From a bacterium CG_4_9_14_3_um_filter_65_15 (GTDB lineage: Bacteria > Krumholzibacteriota > Krumholzibacteriia > LZORAL124-64-63), in NCBI GenBank assembly GCA_002790835.1, contig PFVX01000079.1, positions 67,130-131,129 on the forward strand: a stretch of 64,000 bases of DNA. Direction: 5' to 3'. Positions 37,123-46,205 of the stretch are shown here, one piece after another (the first letter of the stretch is position 1; each line of letters begins with the position of its first letter). A program made the translations under genes and the position numbers. Below the pieces are notes generated by a model. That model had not been told where the DNA came from. It was given only the letters and a program-made list of their open reading frames with translations, and did no database searches.

Positions 37123-39912
37123 ATGACCGCCCTTCGCTTGCCCGTCTTTCTCGTTTCACGGCTCAAGGCCCCGGCCTTCAGCTTGCTTTGGTTGCTTGTC
37201 GCGGCCGACTTTTCCGCCGCCGTAGCCCAGGCCACCGGTTCCCTGTCGGTGCGGGTGCGGGACACCGATTCCCATGAACCCCTGATAGGTGTGGACATCG
37301 CCCTGGTGGGGGCCGACCGCAAGGGTGCCACGGATCTGGACGGTGTTCTGACCTTCACCGACCTGCGGCCAGGAAAATTCAAGTTGCGGCTGAGCTATTT
37401 GGGCTACAACACCAAGTTCATGACCGGATTGGAGGTCGCGGGCGGAGAGACCACCCGGCTTCAGATCGACCTGGAGAGCTTCCAGGCCTATGCCACCGAT
37501 GACCTGGTGGTCTCGGCGGGCAGGATCCTGTCCACAGAGGCGGCTCTCCTGGCCAGCCGCAAATCCGCCGGCGTGGTCGGTGACGCCATCAGCGCCGCCC
37601 AAATCAGCCGCACGCCCGACGGGACTTCCGGCGACGCGCTGAAGCGGGTTCCCGGCCTGACGGTCAGGGGCGGAAAGTACATCTATGTGCGCGGGGTGAC
37701 CGACCGCTACAACGTGACCGAAATCAACGGGGTGACCATGACGGGCACCAACATCGAACGGGATCGCAAGAGCTTCAATTTCGACATGGTACCCTCGAAC
37801 CTCCTGGCCAACGTCAGCGTGATCAAGACCGCCACCCCCGACATGCCCGGGGACTTCAGCGGCGGCCTGGTGCGCATCAACACCATGGAATTCCCGGATC
37901 GGGCCACGACCGCCGTCGGGATTTCGACGGCCGGCACCGAGGGAACGACCGGTGAGTCCTTCTTCATGGATACCGCTCGCGGGGATCGGGAATGGTTGGC
38001 CATGGACCACGGTCATCGGGCCCTGCCCTCCGGTCTGGCCGACAATGATCTGGCCCGGGCGCTACCCAATCGTTGGGAAATCCGCGAGAGCGACGCGCCG
38101 TCGAAGTATTCCTGGAATATCAGCCACGGCGGCAAGACCACGGTGGCGGGCCGGGACCTGGGTTACATGGGGGCGGTATCGTATCGCAACGGCTACACCC
38201 GTGAGGACGGTTTCGAACAACGCAAAGCCGATGTGACCTACGGCGGACAAGACAAATTCGGAATCTATCAGGCTGCAAGGTCCGAAGTCCTATGGGGCGG
38301 ATTGTTCAACTCTTTTCTGCGTCTGGGCCATGGGCACCGCTTGGGTGTGAGCAATTTCTACACCCGCAGTTCCGATAACACCATCACCACGCTGCAGGGG
38401 GAAGACTCGGACAAGTTGTTTTCCTGGAGGACGTTCGATTGGCAGGAACGATATCAGTTCATCGAGAAGATCGACGGCATCCACCAACTGGGCGGGCCCG
38501 GCAGCGGGATCGAGCTGGACTGGAACGCATACTACGGGGAATCCCACGCCAGCGAACCGGACCGGCGCTACCTGGAATACAACATCGATGACCCCGAGTC
38601 GCCCATCATGGATGAAAACCTCCGCACCTGGGGTTGGTTGGACGAGTTGCGACGCGGGTACCGGGTCGATCTGACCTGGATGACGAGCGATGATCCGGAG
38701 GACAGCGACCACACCACCAGTTTCAAATTCGGCCTGGCGCAGGAGACCAAGACCCGCTCCTTCGAAATGGAGGCGTGGTATGCGGCCTACACCTTCGCCT
38801 ACCAGAGCTTCGCCTTCGGCCTGTTGTCTCCCGATGAGATCTTCGCCTCGGAGAACTTCAATGAGACGGTGGATGTCCGGGGCCACGGCTTCAACTTCCA
38901 GACCGACCGCCTCAACAGCGGCCGCTACACGGGAAAGTGGGATCTGACCGCGACCTATCTCATGGCCGATGTCCCGTTCGGTCTTTTCCAGGAGGATCTG
39001 CGGTTGACCGGGGGTGTGCGGCTCGAGGAGGCCGGCCAATTCGTGCTCGCCTGGCAGGACAAGTTTCTCGACCGCCCCGATACCGCAATGGTCGACAAGC
39101 GCGACCTGTTGCCTTCGGTCAATCTGACCTGGATCTACGACGAGCACACCAACCTGCGGTTGGGCTATTACCAATCCGTCAACCGGCCCGAATTCCGGGA
39201 GCTGGCACCGGTGAACCGGCGAAACTTCAAGACGTTCCAGAACGAGTTCGGCAATGCGGAGCTCAAACGCGCCGGCATTGAAAACTACGATTTGCGCGCG
39301 GAGTATTTTCCCGGCTACGGCCAGGTGGTCGCGGGCAGCCTGTTCTACAAGGATTTCCGGGACGCCATCGAACAGAGGGTGTTCCCGTCCCCGGAGCGTT
39401 CGGTGCTGTCGTGGACCAACTCCCCTCGCGGCAGGAACTACGGTTTCGAACTCGAGGTCAGGCGCAAGCTGGACCGTCCGGCCATGCTGGAAGATTTTTC
39501 GGTATCGCTGAACTATACCCGCGTGTGGTCGGAGGTCGACTTCCGGGATCTGTTCGACGGCCAGGACAAGACCCGCCCCCTGCAGGGTCAGGCTCCCTGG
39601 GTCTTCAACGCCGGCCTCCAATACGACAACCCCAACACCGGGACTTCGATCAATGTCCTGTACAACAAGGTGGGTCGTAATCTCGACAAGGTAGGGGACA
39701 GCGCCATCACCAACATCTATCTCGAACCACGGGACCGTCTCGACCTGCTCGTGGGACAGCAAATCGCTTCAGGGTTGAAGTTCAAGATCAGTGCCGAGGA
39801 TGTCCTGGGGCAGGATATCCTGCGCACCAGCGGCCCCGAACAGGAGCCTTACGACTACGCGGTCGTCGAGAAAGGGGCTACCTACAGCCTCTCGGTCCAG
39901 TACAAATTCTAG
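37123..39912 (+). CDS. TonB-dependent outer-membrane receptor with carboxypeptidase-like regulatory domain
   Basis: 929 aa; CarboxypepD_reg-like N-terminus (GSLSVRVRDTDSHEPLIGVDIALVG), plug (DALKRVPGLTVRGGKYIYVRGVTDRYN), beta-barrel ending VQYKF. Confidence 0.92.
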   Translation: MTALRLPVFLVSRLKAPAFSLLWLLVAADFSAAVAQATGSLSVRVRDTDSHEPLIGVDIALVGADRKGATDLDGVLTFTDLRPGKFKLRLSYLGYNTKFMTGLEVAGGETTRLQIDLESFQAYATDDLVVSAGRILSTEAALLASRKSAGVVGDAISAAQISRTPDGTSGDALKRVPGLTVRGGKYIYVRGVTDRYNVTEINGVTMTGTNIERDRKSFNFDMVPSNLLANVSVIKTATPDMPGDFSGGLVRINTMEFPDRATTAVGISTAGTEGTTGESFFMDTARGDREWLAMDHGHRALPSGLADNDLARALPNRWEIRESDAPSKYSWNISHGGKTTVAGRDLGYMGAVSYRNGYTREDGFEQRKADVTYGGQDKFGIYQAARSEVLWGGLFNSFLRLGHGHRLGVSNFYTRSSDNTITTLQGEDSDKLFSWRTFDWQERYQFIEKIDGIHQLGGPGSGIELDWNAYYGESHASEPDRRYLEYNIDDPESPIMDENLRTWGWLDELRRGYRVDLTWMTSDDPEDSDHTTSFKFGLAQETKTRSFEMEAWYAAYTFAYQSFAFGLLSPDEIFASENFNETVDVRGHGFNFQTDRLNSGRYTGKWDLTATYLMADVPFGLFQEDLRLTGGVRLEEAGQFVLAWQDKFLDRPDTAMVDKRDLLPSVNLTWIYDEHTNLRLGYYQSVNRPEFRELAPVNRRNFKTFQNEFGNAELKRAGIENYDLRAEYFPGYGQVVAGSLFYKDFRDAIEQRVFPSPERSVLSWTNSPRGRNYGFELEVRRKLDRPAMLEDFSVSLNYTRVWSEVDFRDLFDGQDKTRPLQGQAPWVFNAGLQYDNPNTGTSINVLYNKVGRNLDKVGDSAITNIYLEPRDRLDLLVGQQIASGLKFKISAEDVLGQDILRTSGPEQEPYDYAVVEKGATYSLSVQYKF

Positions 39913-39996
39913 CCCGCACTATTCATGAAGGTCGGTAGCGAAGAGTGGTTAGGCATTTGACCCTCCGCAGTAGGACCCTCATGAATAATGCGGGTT
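39911..39996. repeat. 86-bp imperfect inverted repeat (23-bp arms)
   Basis: AGCCCGCACTATTCATGAAGGTC (39911-39933) versus reverse complement of GACCCTCATGAATAATGCGGGTT (39974-39996): 20/23 identical, about 40-bp spacer. Confidence 0.8.
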
Positions 39997-40464
39997 AGGC
40001 GCCGCGCGGCGGTTAACGTTCCCTACATCGGTTGTGAACTACCCGCGCATGAAATCCTGATCATCTTGACACCAACCCTTGGCCGAATCGGAACAGTTCC
40101 CGCCTATCATTCCCTCCGTCGCCGCTCGTTGCGTGGGCACCTGCGGACAAGGGCAATCCAAACGGAATGCATTTCCCGAGGCCCTGGATCCCGCACCTCC
40201 CCGCAACCGGCTCGACGCACAGGTAGTCGTCCGGAATGGGGTTCGCAGGTGGGAATGGAGGACGTGCAGCGTGGCTATACTGCGGTTCATTCCCCTGCGG
40301 GCCCTCCGGCGGACTACCGCCAAACCTTTCCACCACATTCCGTCCAGCACTTGACAACTGGTCCCGTGAAGCGTCTCACACGACGCGGGTGAGAAGGTTC
40401 CGGGGCGGCCACCGATGTGGGCGGTCGCCCCAGCAGATCACAGCAGCAACGGAGGATGATTTCC

Positions 40465-42138
40465 ATGAGCAAGCGATTGACGGCATATCTGTTGGGCTTG
40501 ATGGTCGCGGCCGCGGCCCTGCCCGCCCTGGCCTGGGTGGGCACGGCCGACCTGGGCACCATCGACCCCCTGGACCCCTTGGCACCCTATCACCAAACCG
40601 GTGTCCGGACTCTCAGCCCCGACACCCTGTACACCCTGCACGGCCTGTATTATGTCACCGACGGCGCCGTCATCAACATTCCCCCTGCCACCGTCATCTT
40701 GGGCACCTTCGGCGGCACCCTGGTCATCCAGCCCGGCGGGCAGATCTTCGCCACCGGCACCGAGACCGCTCCGGTGGTCATGACGAGCAACCAGCCGGCC
40801 GGCCTGCGCAACCCCGGTGATTGGGGCGGAGTGGTGATTCTCGGCCGGGCTCCGGTGAACCAGGCCAACCCGCTCATCGAGGGCGGCATCATCGAGGGGA
40901 CTTTCGGCGGAACCGACCCTCACGACAGCTCCGGCGTGTTCAAGTACGTTCGCATCGAATACCCGGGCTACCGTTTCCAACTGAACAACGAGATCAACGG
41001 CCTGACCAGCGGCGGCGTGGGCGACGGCACCGAGGTGCACCACGTGCAGGTCAGCTACTCCTTCGACGACAGTTACGAATGGTTCGGGGGCACGGTGAAT
41101 CCGCATCACCTGGTGGCTTTCGGCGGTACGGACGATGAGTTCGACACCGACTTCGGGTTCCAGGGAAAACTGCAGTTCGTCTTCGGACTGCGCGACCCGG
41201 AGATGTGGGATCCCAACGGATCCAGCAACGGCTTCGAGTCCGACAACGACGGCACCGGCACCCTGGCTGCGCCCAGGACCTTCCCGATTTTCAGCAATGT
41301 GACCCTGTGCGGGCCTCTGGCGACCCGCGACACCCTCGTGACGGGCAACAAGTTCGCCACTTCCGCGACCCTGCGCCGTTCGACCCGGACCAGCGTCTTC
41401 AACTCGGTCATTGCGGGCTATCCCAAAGGGATGTCCATCCGCGACGCCGAGACACAGGATGACGCCTGGAACGACACCTTGCGCGTGCGCAACCTGAGCC
41501 TGCAGGCCATTACCGAGGTCTCTCCGGGCATCGTCCACGAGACCAACAAGTGGGCCGATGTTGCGACCTGGTACGACCGCGCCGCCTACAACAACACCGG
41601 CACCGCGCCGCGCCTGTTCAGCGATCTGCTCATCGGGGCGTCCTACCCCCTGAACCTGAACGATCCCGACGCCGTGCCCCAGGCGGGCAGCGAGTTGATC
41701 GGCTCCGCGGACTTCAGCGACAGCTACCTGCAGGATCCCCTGTTCACTCCCGTGAGCTACCGGGGTGCCTTCGACCCCGCCTTGCCCATGTCCGGGCAAT
41801 GGACGGCCGGTTGGACCAATTTCGACCCTCAGAACAGCAATTACGCCTCGGTGTCGGCGGTCGGCGAGGTGCCCAGCACCCTGGTGAACCTGCGGAACCA
41901 TCCCAACCCGTTCAATCCGAGCACAAGCATCAAGTTCAGCGTGCCCCGCGACGGTCAGGTGACCCTTTCGGTGTTCGACATCCGCGGCCGCCGCGTGGCC
42001 ACCCTGGCCGACGGCCGGATGTCCGCGGGCGATCACGATGTCCACTTCGACGGCACCGGCTTGTCCAGCGGAACCTACTTCTACCGCCTGGTCGGCGAGG
42101 GCTATTCCCGCACCGGCAAGATGCAGATGGTGAAGTAA
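40465..42138 (+). CDS. Secreted protein with FlgD/T9SS-type C-terminal domain
   Basis: Signal peptide MSKRLTAYLLGLMVAAAALPALA; C-terminal NHPNPFNPSTSIKFSVPRDGQVTLSVFDIRGRRVATLADG...GTYFYRLVGEGYSRTGKMQMVK. Confidence 0.85.
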   Translation: MSKRLTAYLLGLMVAAAALPALAWVGTADLGTIDPLDPLAPYHQTGVRTLSPDTLYTLHGLYYVTDGAVINIPPATVILGTFGGTLVIQPGGQIFATGTETAPVVMTSNQPAGLRNPGDWGGVVILGRAPVNQANPLIEGGIIEGTFGGTDPHDSSGVFKYVRIEYPGYRFQLNNEINGLTSGGVGDGTEVHHVQVSYSFDDSYEWFGGTVNPHHLVAFGGTDDEFDTDFGFQGKLQFVFGLRDPEMWDPNGSSNGFESDNDGTGTLAAPRTFPIFSNVTLCGPLATRDTLVTGNKFATSATLRRSTRTSVFNSVIAGYPKGMSIRDAETQDDAWNDTLRVRNLSLQAITEVSPGIVHETNKWADVATWYDRAAYNNTGTAPRLFSDLLIGASYPLNLNDPDAVPQAGSELIGSADFSDSYLQDPLFTPVSYRGAFDPALPMSGQWTAGWTNFDPQNSNYASVSAVGEVPSTLVNLRNHPNPFNPSTSIKFSVPRDGQVTLSVFDIRGRRVATLADGRMSAGDHDVHFDGTGLSSGTYFYRLVGEGYSRTGKMQMVK

Positions 42139-42147
42139 GGTCTCAAC

Positions 42148-42200
42148 CATGCGGGATAACCCGCATGGGGCCGCCGCACAGGGATGTGCGGCGGCCTTTT
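42148..42200 (+). terminator. Double-hairpin terminator
   Basis: CATGCGGG-ataa-CCCGCATG, then GGCCGCCGCACA-ggga-TGTGCGGCGGCC followed by TTTT. Confidence 0.9.
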
Positions 42201-42312
42201 CGGCCCGGGATTCACCGGGATTTCGCCGGACGTTAACGGCGCATTTACACCCCAATTCTATATTCGATCCCATGATTCCGAAGTTGGGCCCGTCATCGGA
42301 AAGAGAACCGCG

Positions 42313-43092
42313 ATGAAACTGAAGCAGAGCAGCGTCGTGCTCGCAACCGCCCTGGGCCTTATGCTGACTGCGGACCAGGTGGCCGCCCAGAATGGCGCCC
42401 CGGGTTCCAATCCCCTCGAGCGACCGGTCACCGAGGCCGTGGAAACGGCCACCGGAACTCAGCAGGAACTTGATGACTGGTATCAGGAGAAAGCCGCGCT
42501 CGAGGTGCGCCACAAGGCAGCAACGGCGAACATCACCTACCTCGAAGATCGTCTCGCATTTCAGCGAAACGTGAAGACCGCCCTGGCCGGGGACATCGGG
42601 GAGCTGAAGCGACGCCTGGAAGAGGCGGATCGGCTACAGGCGGTGATCCAGGACACCCTTAATACGGTGCTGGGTCGCCTGGAAACGGTGGTGGAGAATG
42701 ATCTGCCCTTTCTGCCGGACGAAAGGCGCCAACGCCTGGATTCCCTCGCCCGTCTCAACGCCCGCACCGATGTGGCCCCTGCGGAGAAACTCCGTCGCCT
42801 GCTCGAAGCCATGCTCATCGAGGCCCAGTACGGTTCCACGGTGGAAGTCGTCGCCGAAAACGTCAGGGTTGCCGGACGGGACATCCACGCGGACATCCTG
42901 CGCATCGGTCGCCTGGCCATGTATTGGCGCACACCGGACGGCAAGGAGGTCGGGACCTGGGATCCTGTCGCGGAGAAGTGGCAAATCCTGGCCCAAGGGG
43001 AGCGACGGGTCATCAACCGCGCCTTTGACATGGCGGTGCACGTGCGTCCGACCCAGTTGATATCGCTTCCCCTGGGGAGGATCCAGCCATGA
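42313..43092 (+). CDS. DUF3450-like protein of a TonB system
   Basis: Signal peptide, long coiled coil, 'LPFLPDERRQRLDSLARLNARTDVAPAEKLRRLLEAMLIEAQYG'; precedes the exbB/exbD/tonB genes. Confidence 0.82.
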   Translation: MKLKQSSVVLATALGLMLTADQVAAQNGAPGSNPLERPVTEAVETATGTQQELDDWYQEKAALEVRHKAATANITYLEDRLAFQRNVKTALAGDIGELKRRLEEADRLQAVIQDTLNTVLGRLETVVENDLPFLPDERRQRLDSLARLNARTDVAPAEKLRRLLEAMLIEAQYGSTVEVVAENVRVAGRDIHADILRIGRLAMYWRTPDGKEVGTWDPVAEKWQILAQGERRVINRAFDMAVHVRPTQLISLPLGRIQP

Positions 43093-44522
43093 GGTCTTTG
43101 GTTTTCGCCCTGCTGACCGCCGTGCTGCTCCTGCCGCAATTCGCCGACGCCCAGGACCTTCGCGAGGCCTACCGGAAGGCCGAACAGATGAAGGCCCAAG
43201 AGGCCGAACGGGCCCAGGCCAAGGAAGAGGCGATCAAGGCCGACCGCGAGAGTTTCCTGGCGCTGGTATCGGGTCTCGAGCAGCGGCAGGAGCAGATGGA
43301 AAAGGAACTGGCGGACCTGGAAGGCCAGATCGAGTCGCAGACCGCACTCCGGTCCGATCTCCAGGAACAGTGGTCGCACAAGGAACTGGATTTCCAGGAA
43401 ATCAGCGGCAACGTCCGAGTGGCGGCGCGTGATCTGGAGACCATGCTCCTGGAGTCACCCTTCACGGCCTTTGCGCCGGGACGTCCGGACCGGGTCAGCC
43501 GGTTGCTGAACGAGGGGTACTTTCCGGACATCAATGATATCGCCGGGATGGCAGCCGGTTTATTCGCTGAGATCCGGCAATCGGGACAGGTCGCCATCCA
43601 CAACGATGAAATCGTGGGGCGTGACGGCCAGAGAACCCCGGCCCGGGTGTTGACCCTGGGCAAATTCACGGCGGCATACCAGACGCCCAGGGAAACGGGA
43701 TTCCTGCGCTATATGCCCGAGGGAAAGGAGTTCGTGGCCCTGTCCACCCTGCCGCGGGGAGGCTTCGGGCGGGATCTGAAAAACTACTTCGCCGGCGAAA
43801 CGGATGCGGTTCCGGTGGACATGTCGGGAGGCAACGCCCTGGCCCAGATCACCCAACAGACGAGTTTCCGGGATCAGCTCGAAGCGGGAGGTCCGATCGT
43901 CTGGCCCATTCTCGGCCTGGCGGTCATCGCCCTGCTGATCGTGATTTCGCGGGTGATTTTCCTGAACCGGGTCCACGCCAACACGGATCGGTTCATGGGA
44001 GAGGTGAACCGCATGGTCGCCGCCGGCGATTGGCGGGAGGCCGAGGATTTCGTGGATCGGCGCGGCCGGAGCGGCAGCCCGGTCGTCGCGGTCATCAAAG
44101 CCGGTCTCGGGGTTCGCGATCGCGATCGGGAGACGGTGGAAAATGTGCTGCAGGAGGCGATTCTGCACCAGTTGCCGCGGGTGGAACGGGGATTGTCCGC
44201 CTTGGCGGTACTGGGCGCGGTGGCGCCCCTGCTGGGGTTGCTAGGCACGGTCACGGGTATGATCAACACCTTCCGCGTCATCACCCTTTTCGGAACCGGA
44301 GATCCCAAACTCATGTCGGGAGGGATCAGCGAGGCCCTGGTGACGACCGAGCTCGGATTGGCGGTGGCCATTCCCATCATGCTGCTGCATACCTACCTGT
44401 CGCGGCGCACGGACTCCATCGTGGGGGACATGGAGGGCAAGGCCGTTCAGATGGCCAACCTGATCCAATTGAACAACCAGCCGGCCCTGCAACTGGCCGC
44501 GAGGGAGGCCCACGGTGATTGA
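43089..44522 (+). CDS. MotA/TolQ/ExbB proton channel protein with N-terminal periplasmic coiled-coil extension (TtpC-like)
   Basis: 477 aa; signal peptide, coiled coil, then ExbB core 'RGLSALAVLGAVAPLLGLLGTVTGMINTFRVITLFGTGDPKLMSGGISEALVTTELGLAVAIP'. Confidence 0.9.
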   Translation: MRSLVFALLTAVLLLPQFADAQDLREAYRKAEQMKAQEAERAQAKEEAIKADRESFLALVSGLEQRQEQMEKELADLEGQIESQTALRSDLQEQWSHKELDFQEISGNVRVAARDLETMLLESPFTAFAPGRPDRVSRLLNEGYFPDINDIAGMAAGLFAEIRQSGQVAIHNDEIVGRDGQRTPARVLTLGKFTAAYQTPRETGFLRYMPEGKEFVALSTLPRGGFGRDLKNYFAGETDAVPVDMSGGNALAQITQQTSFRDQLEAGGPIVWPILGLAVIALLIVISRVIFLNRVHANTDRFMGEVNRMVAAGDWREAEDFVDRRGRSGSPVVAVIKAGLGVRDRDRETVENVLQEAILHQLPRVERGLSALAVLGAVAPLLGLLGTVTGMINTFRVITLFGTGDPKLMSGGISEALVTTELGLAVAIPIMLLHTYLSRRTDSIVGDMEGKAVQMANLIQLNNQPALQLAAREAHGD

Positions 44523-45150
44523 TCGGTTTTGGACGACCTGGGAGTACCTGCAACAGGGAGGGTGGGTCATGATTCCCCTGCTGCTGACCTCGCTGGGCAT
44601 GTGGGCCCTGATCCTGGACAAGTTCCGCACTTTCGCCCGCTTCCAGGGCGGAGATATCGGCATAGCGGAAGCGGAAGCGGCCATCCTGGGCCAGGAGTTG
44701 CCCACCGGGGACAAGGGCCTGCGCCGGTCCCTGATCGATGAATTCCTTTCCTCCCGCGCAGGTGCGACGGGGGTGGATCGGGCCCTGTGGCGATATCTGG
44801 CGGATAAGCATCGCAGGTCGCTCGGGGGGAAACTCCCGGCCATCGGAGTGCTTGCCGCGGTGGCGCCCCTGCTGGGATTGCTGGGAACGGTCCTGGGGAT
44901 GATCCAAACCTTCGAGGTCATTGCCGTTTTCGGCACCAGCAACGCCAAGGCCATGGCCGGGGGGATATCGGTGGCTCTGGTCACGACCCAGGCCGGCCTG
45001 ATGGTCGCCATCCCCGGCCTTTTCCTCAGCGGCGCTCTGCAGCGCAAGGCCCGGAGCCTGGCCTGCAATCTGGACGAATTCTCCCTTGCGGTCGACCAGG
45101 CCCTCAGGAACGGGACGCCGCAGCAAACCCCGGAGGCCTCGGGCTCATGA
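44515..45150 (+). CDS. ExbB/TolQ family proton channel
   Basis: 211 aa, GTG start; 'LPAIGVLAAVAPLLGLLGTVLGMIQTFEVIAVFGTSNAKAMAGGISVALVTTQAGLMVAIPG'. Confidence 0.9.
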   Translation: MIDRFWTTWEYLQQGGWVMIPLLLTSLGMWALILDKFRTFARFQGGDIGIAEAEAAILGQELPTGDKGLRRSLIDEFLSSRAGATGVDRALWRYLADKHRRSLGGKLPAIGVLAAVAPLLGLLGTVLGMIQTFEVIAVFGTSNAKAMAGGISVALVTTQAGLMVAIPGLFLSGALQRKARSLACNLDEFSLAVDQALRNGTPQQTPEASGS

Positions 45151-45569
45151 TCAATGTGCGTGGATCCCTGCGTGGCGGGGGAGACAAGGTGGACATCAAT
45201 ATGGGTCCCCTGGTGGACATGGTCTTCCTGCTGCTGATCTTCTTCGTGGTCACCACGAGCTTCGTCAAGGAAGCGGGCATCGACGTGTCGCGCTCCACCG
45301 CAGCTACCGCGGAAGTCAAGGAGAGAGGCAGCATCATGGTCGGGGTGACTGCGCAGGGAGAGATCTATTTCGAGGGCAAGCAGGTCGACATGAGGAGCGT
45401 GCGCGGCCTGGTCGAGCGGGCCTTGGCCGAAGATCCGGAGGGCGGCGTGGTGGTGGTCGCCGACAAGGCCAGCGAAACCGGGGCCGTGGTCGGGGTGATG
45501 GACCAATGCCGATTGGCCGGGGCCGGCAACGTCAGCCTGGCGGCCAAACAGGAAGCCGGGGGGGAATGA
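45147..45569 (+). CDS. Biopolymer transporter ExbD
   Basis: 140 aa; INMGPLVDMVFLLLIFFVVTTSFVKEAGIDVSRS. Confidence 0.9.
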   Translation: MINVRGSLRGGGDKVDINMGPLVDMVFLLLIFFVVTTSFVKEAGIDVSRSTAATAEVKERGSIMVGVTAQGEIYFEGKQVDMRSVRGLVERALAEDPEGGVVVVADKASETGAVVGVMDQCRLAGAGNVSLAAKQEAGGE

Positions 45570-46195
45570 CCCTGGTCGGCGCGGCACGCAAGGTGGGAAT
45601 CACCGGGGCGGCCATGGCCGTCAACTTGCTGGTGTTCGTTATGGCGGGAATGCTCGCCGAACAGCACGGGACGCCCCGCGACATCAGCAATCCGGTGGGA
45701 GTAAGCCTGGTTTCGCTCAAGCCTCCGGAGCCGCCCAAGCAGGAAGAGGTCAAGGAGCCGACTCCCCCGCCTCCGGTGCCGGAGCGTCCGGATTTCGCCC
45801 CGACCCTGGTGCAGCCGTCGGTGCTGGGGGCGGCCTTGGAGGGGCTTGCGGTGAAGATCGATATCGGCGGGGTGGAAACCGGCCGCCAGCAGGAGGATTT
45901 CATCTTCGATTCCGCGGACCTGGACCAAGCCCCCCAGGCCCTCGCCAAGATTCCCCCCGAATATCCCTACGGAGCCCGGGAGAAGGGCATCGAAGGCTAT
46001 GTGGCGGTGAAATTCCTGGTCCGGGAGGACGGAAGCGTCGGCAACATCAATATCCTGAAGGCCAAGCCGCGTGGGCCGTTCGAGGAAGCGGTCCGGCGCA
46101 GTCTTTCCCGCTGGAAATTCCAGCCGGGCAGGATCGGCGGTGACAGCGTCGCATCGTGGGTGGTCACGACCATTCGCTTCAACCTGAACAATTGA
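45566..46195 (+). CDS. TonB-family energy transducer
   Basis: N-terminal TM, Pro-rich PPEPPKQEEVKEPTPPPPVPERP, C-terminal 'PPEYPYGAREKGIEGYVAVKFLVREDGSVGNINILKAKPRGPFEEAVRRSLSRWKFQPG'. Confidence 0.9.
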   Translation: MTLVGAARKVGITGAAMAVNLLVFVMAGMLAEQHGTPRDISNPVGVSLVSLKPPEPPKQEEVKEPTPPPPVPERPDFAPTLVQPSVLGAALEGLAVKIDIGGVETGRQQEDFIFDSADLDQAPQALAKIPPEYPYGAREKGIEGYVAVKFLVREDGSVGNINILKAKPRGPFEEAVRRSLSRWKFQPGRIGGDSVASWVVTTIRFNLNN

Positions 46196-46205
46196 GGGGT
46201 CCGCT

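Noticed and set aside
39988-40392. 134-aa ORF in the gap before the 40465 gene
   Set aside because: Low-complexity Arg/Pro/Thr-rich translation, several overlapping ORFs on both strands, and no RBS or domain.
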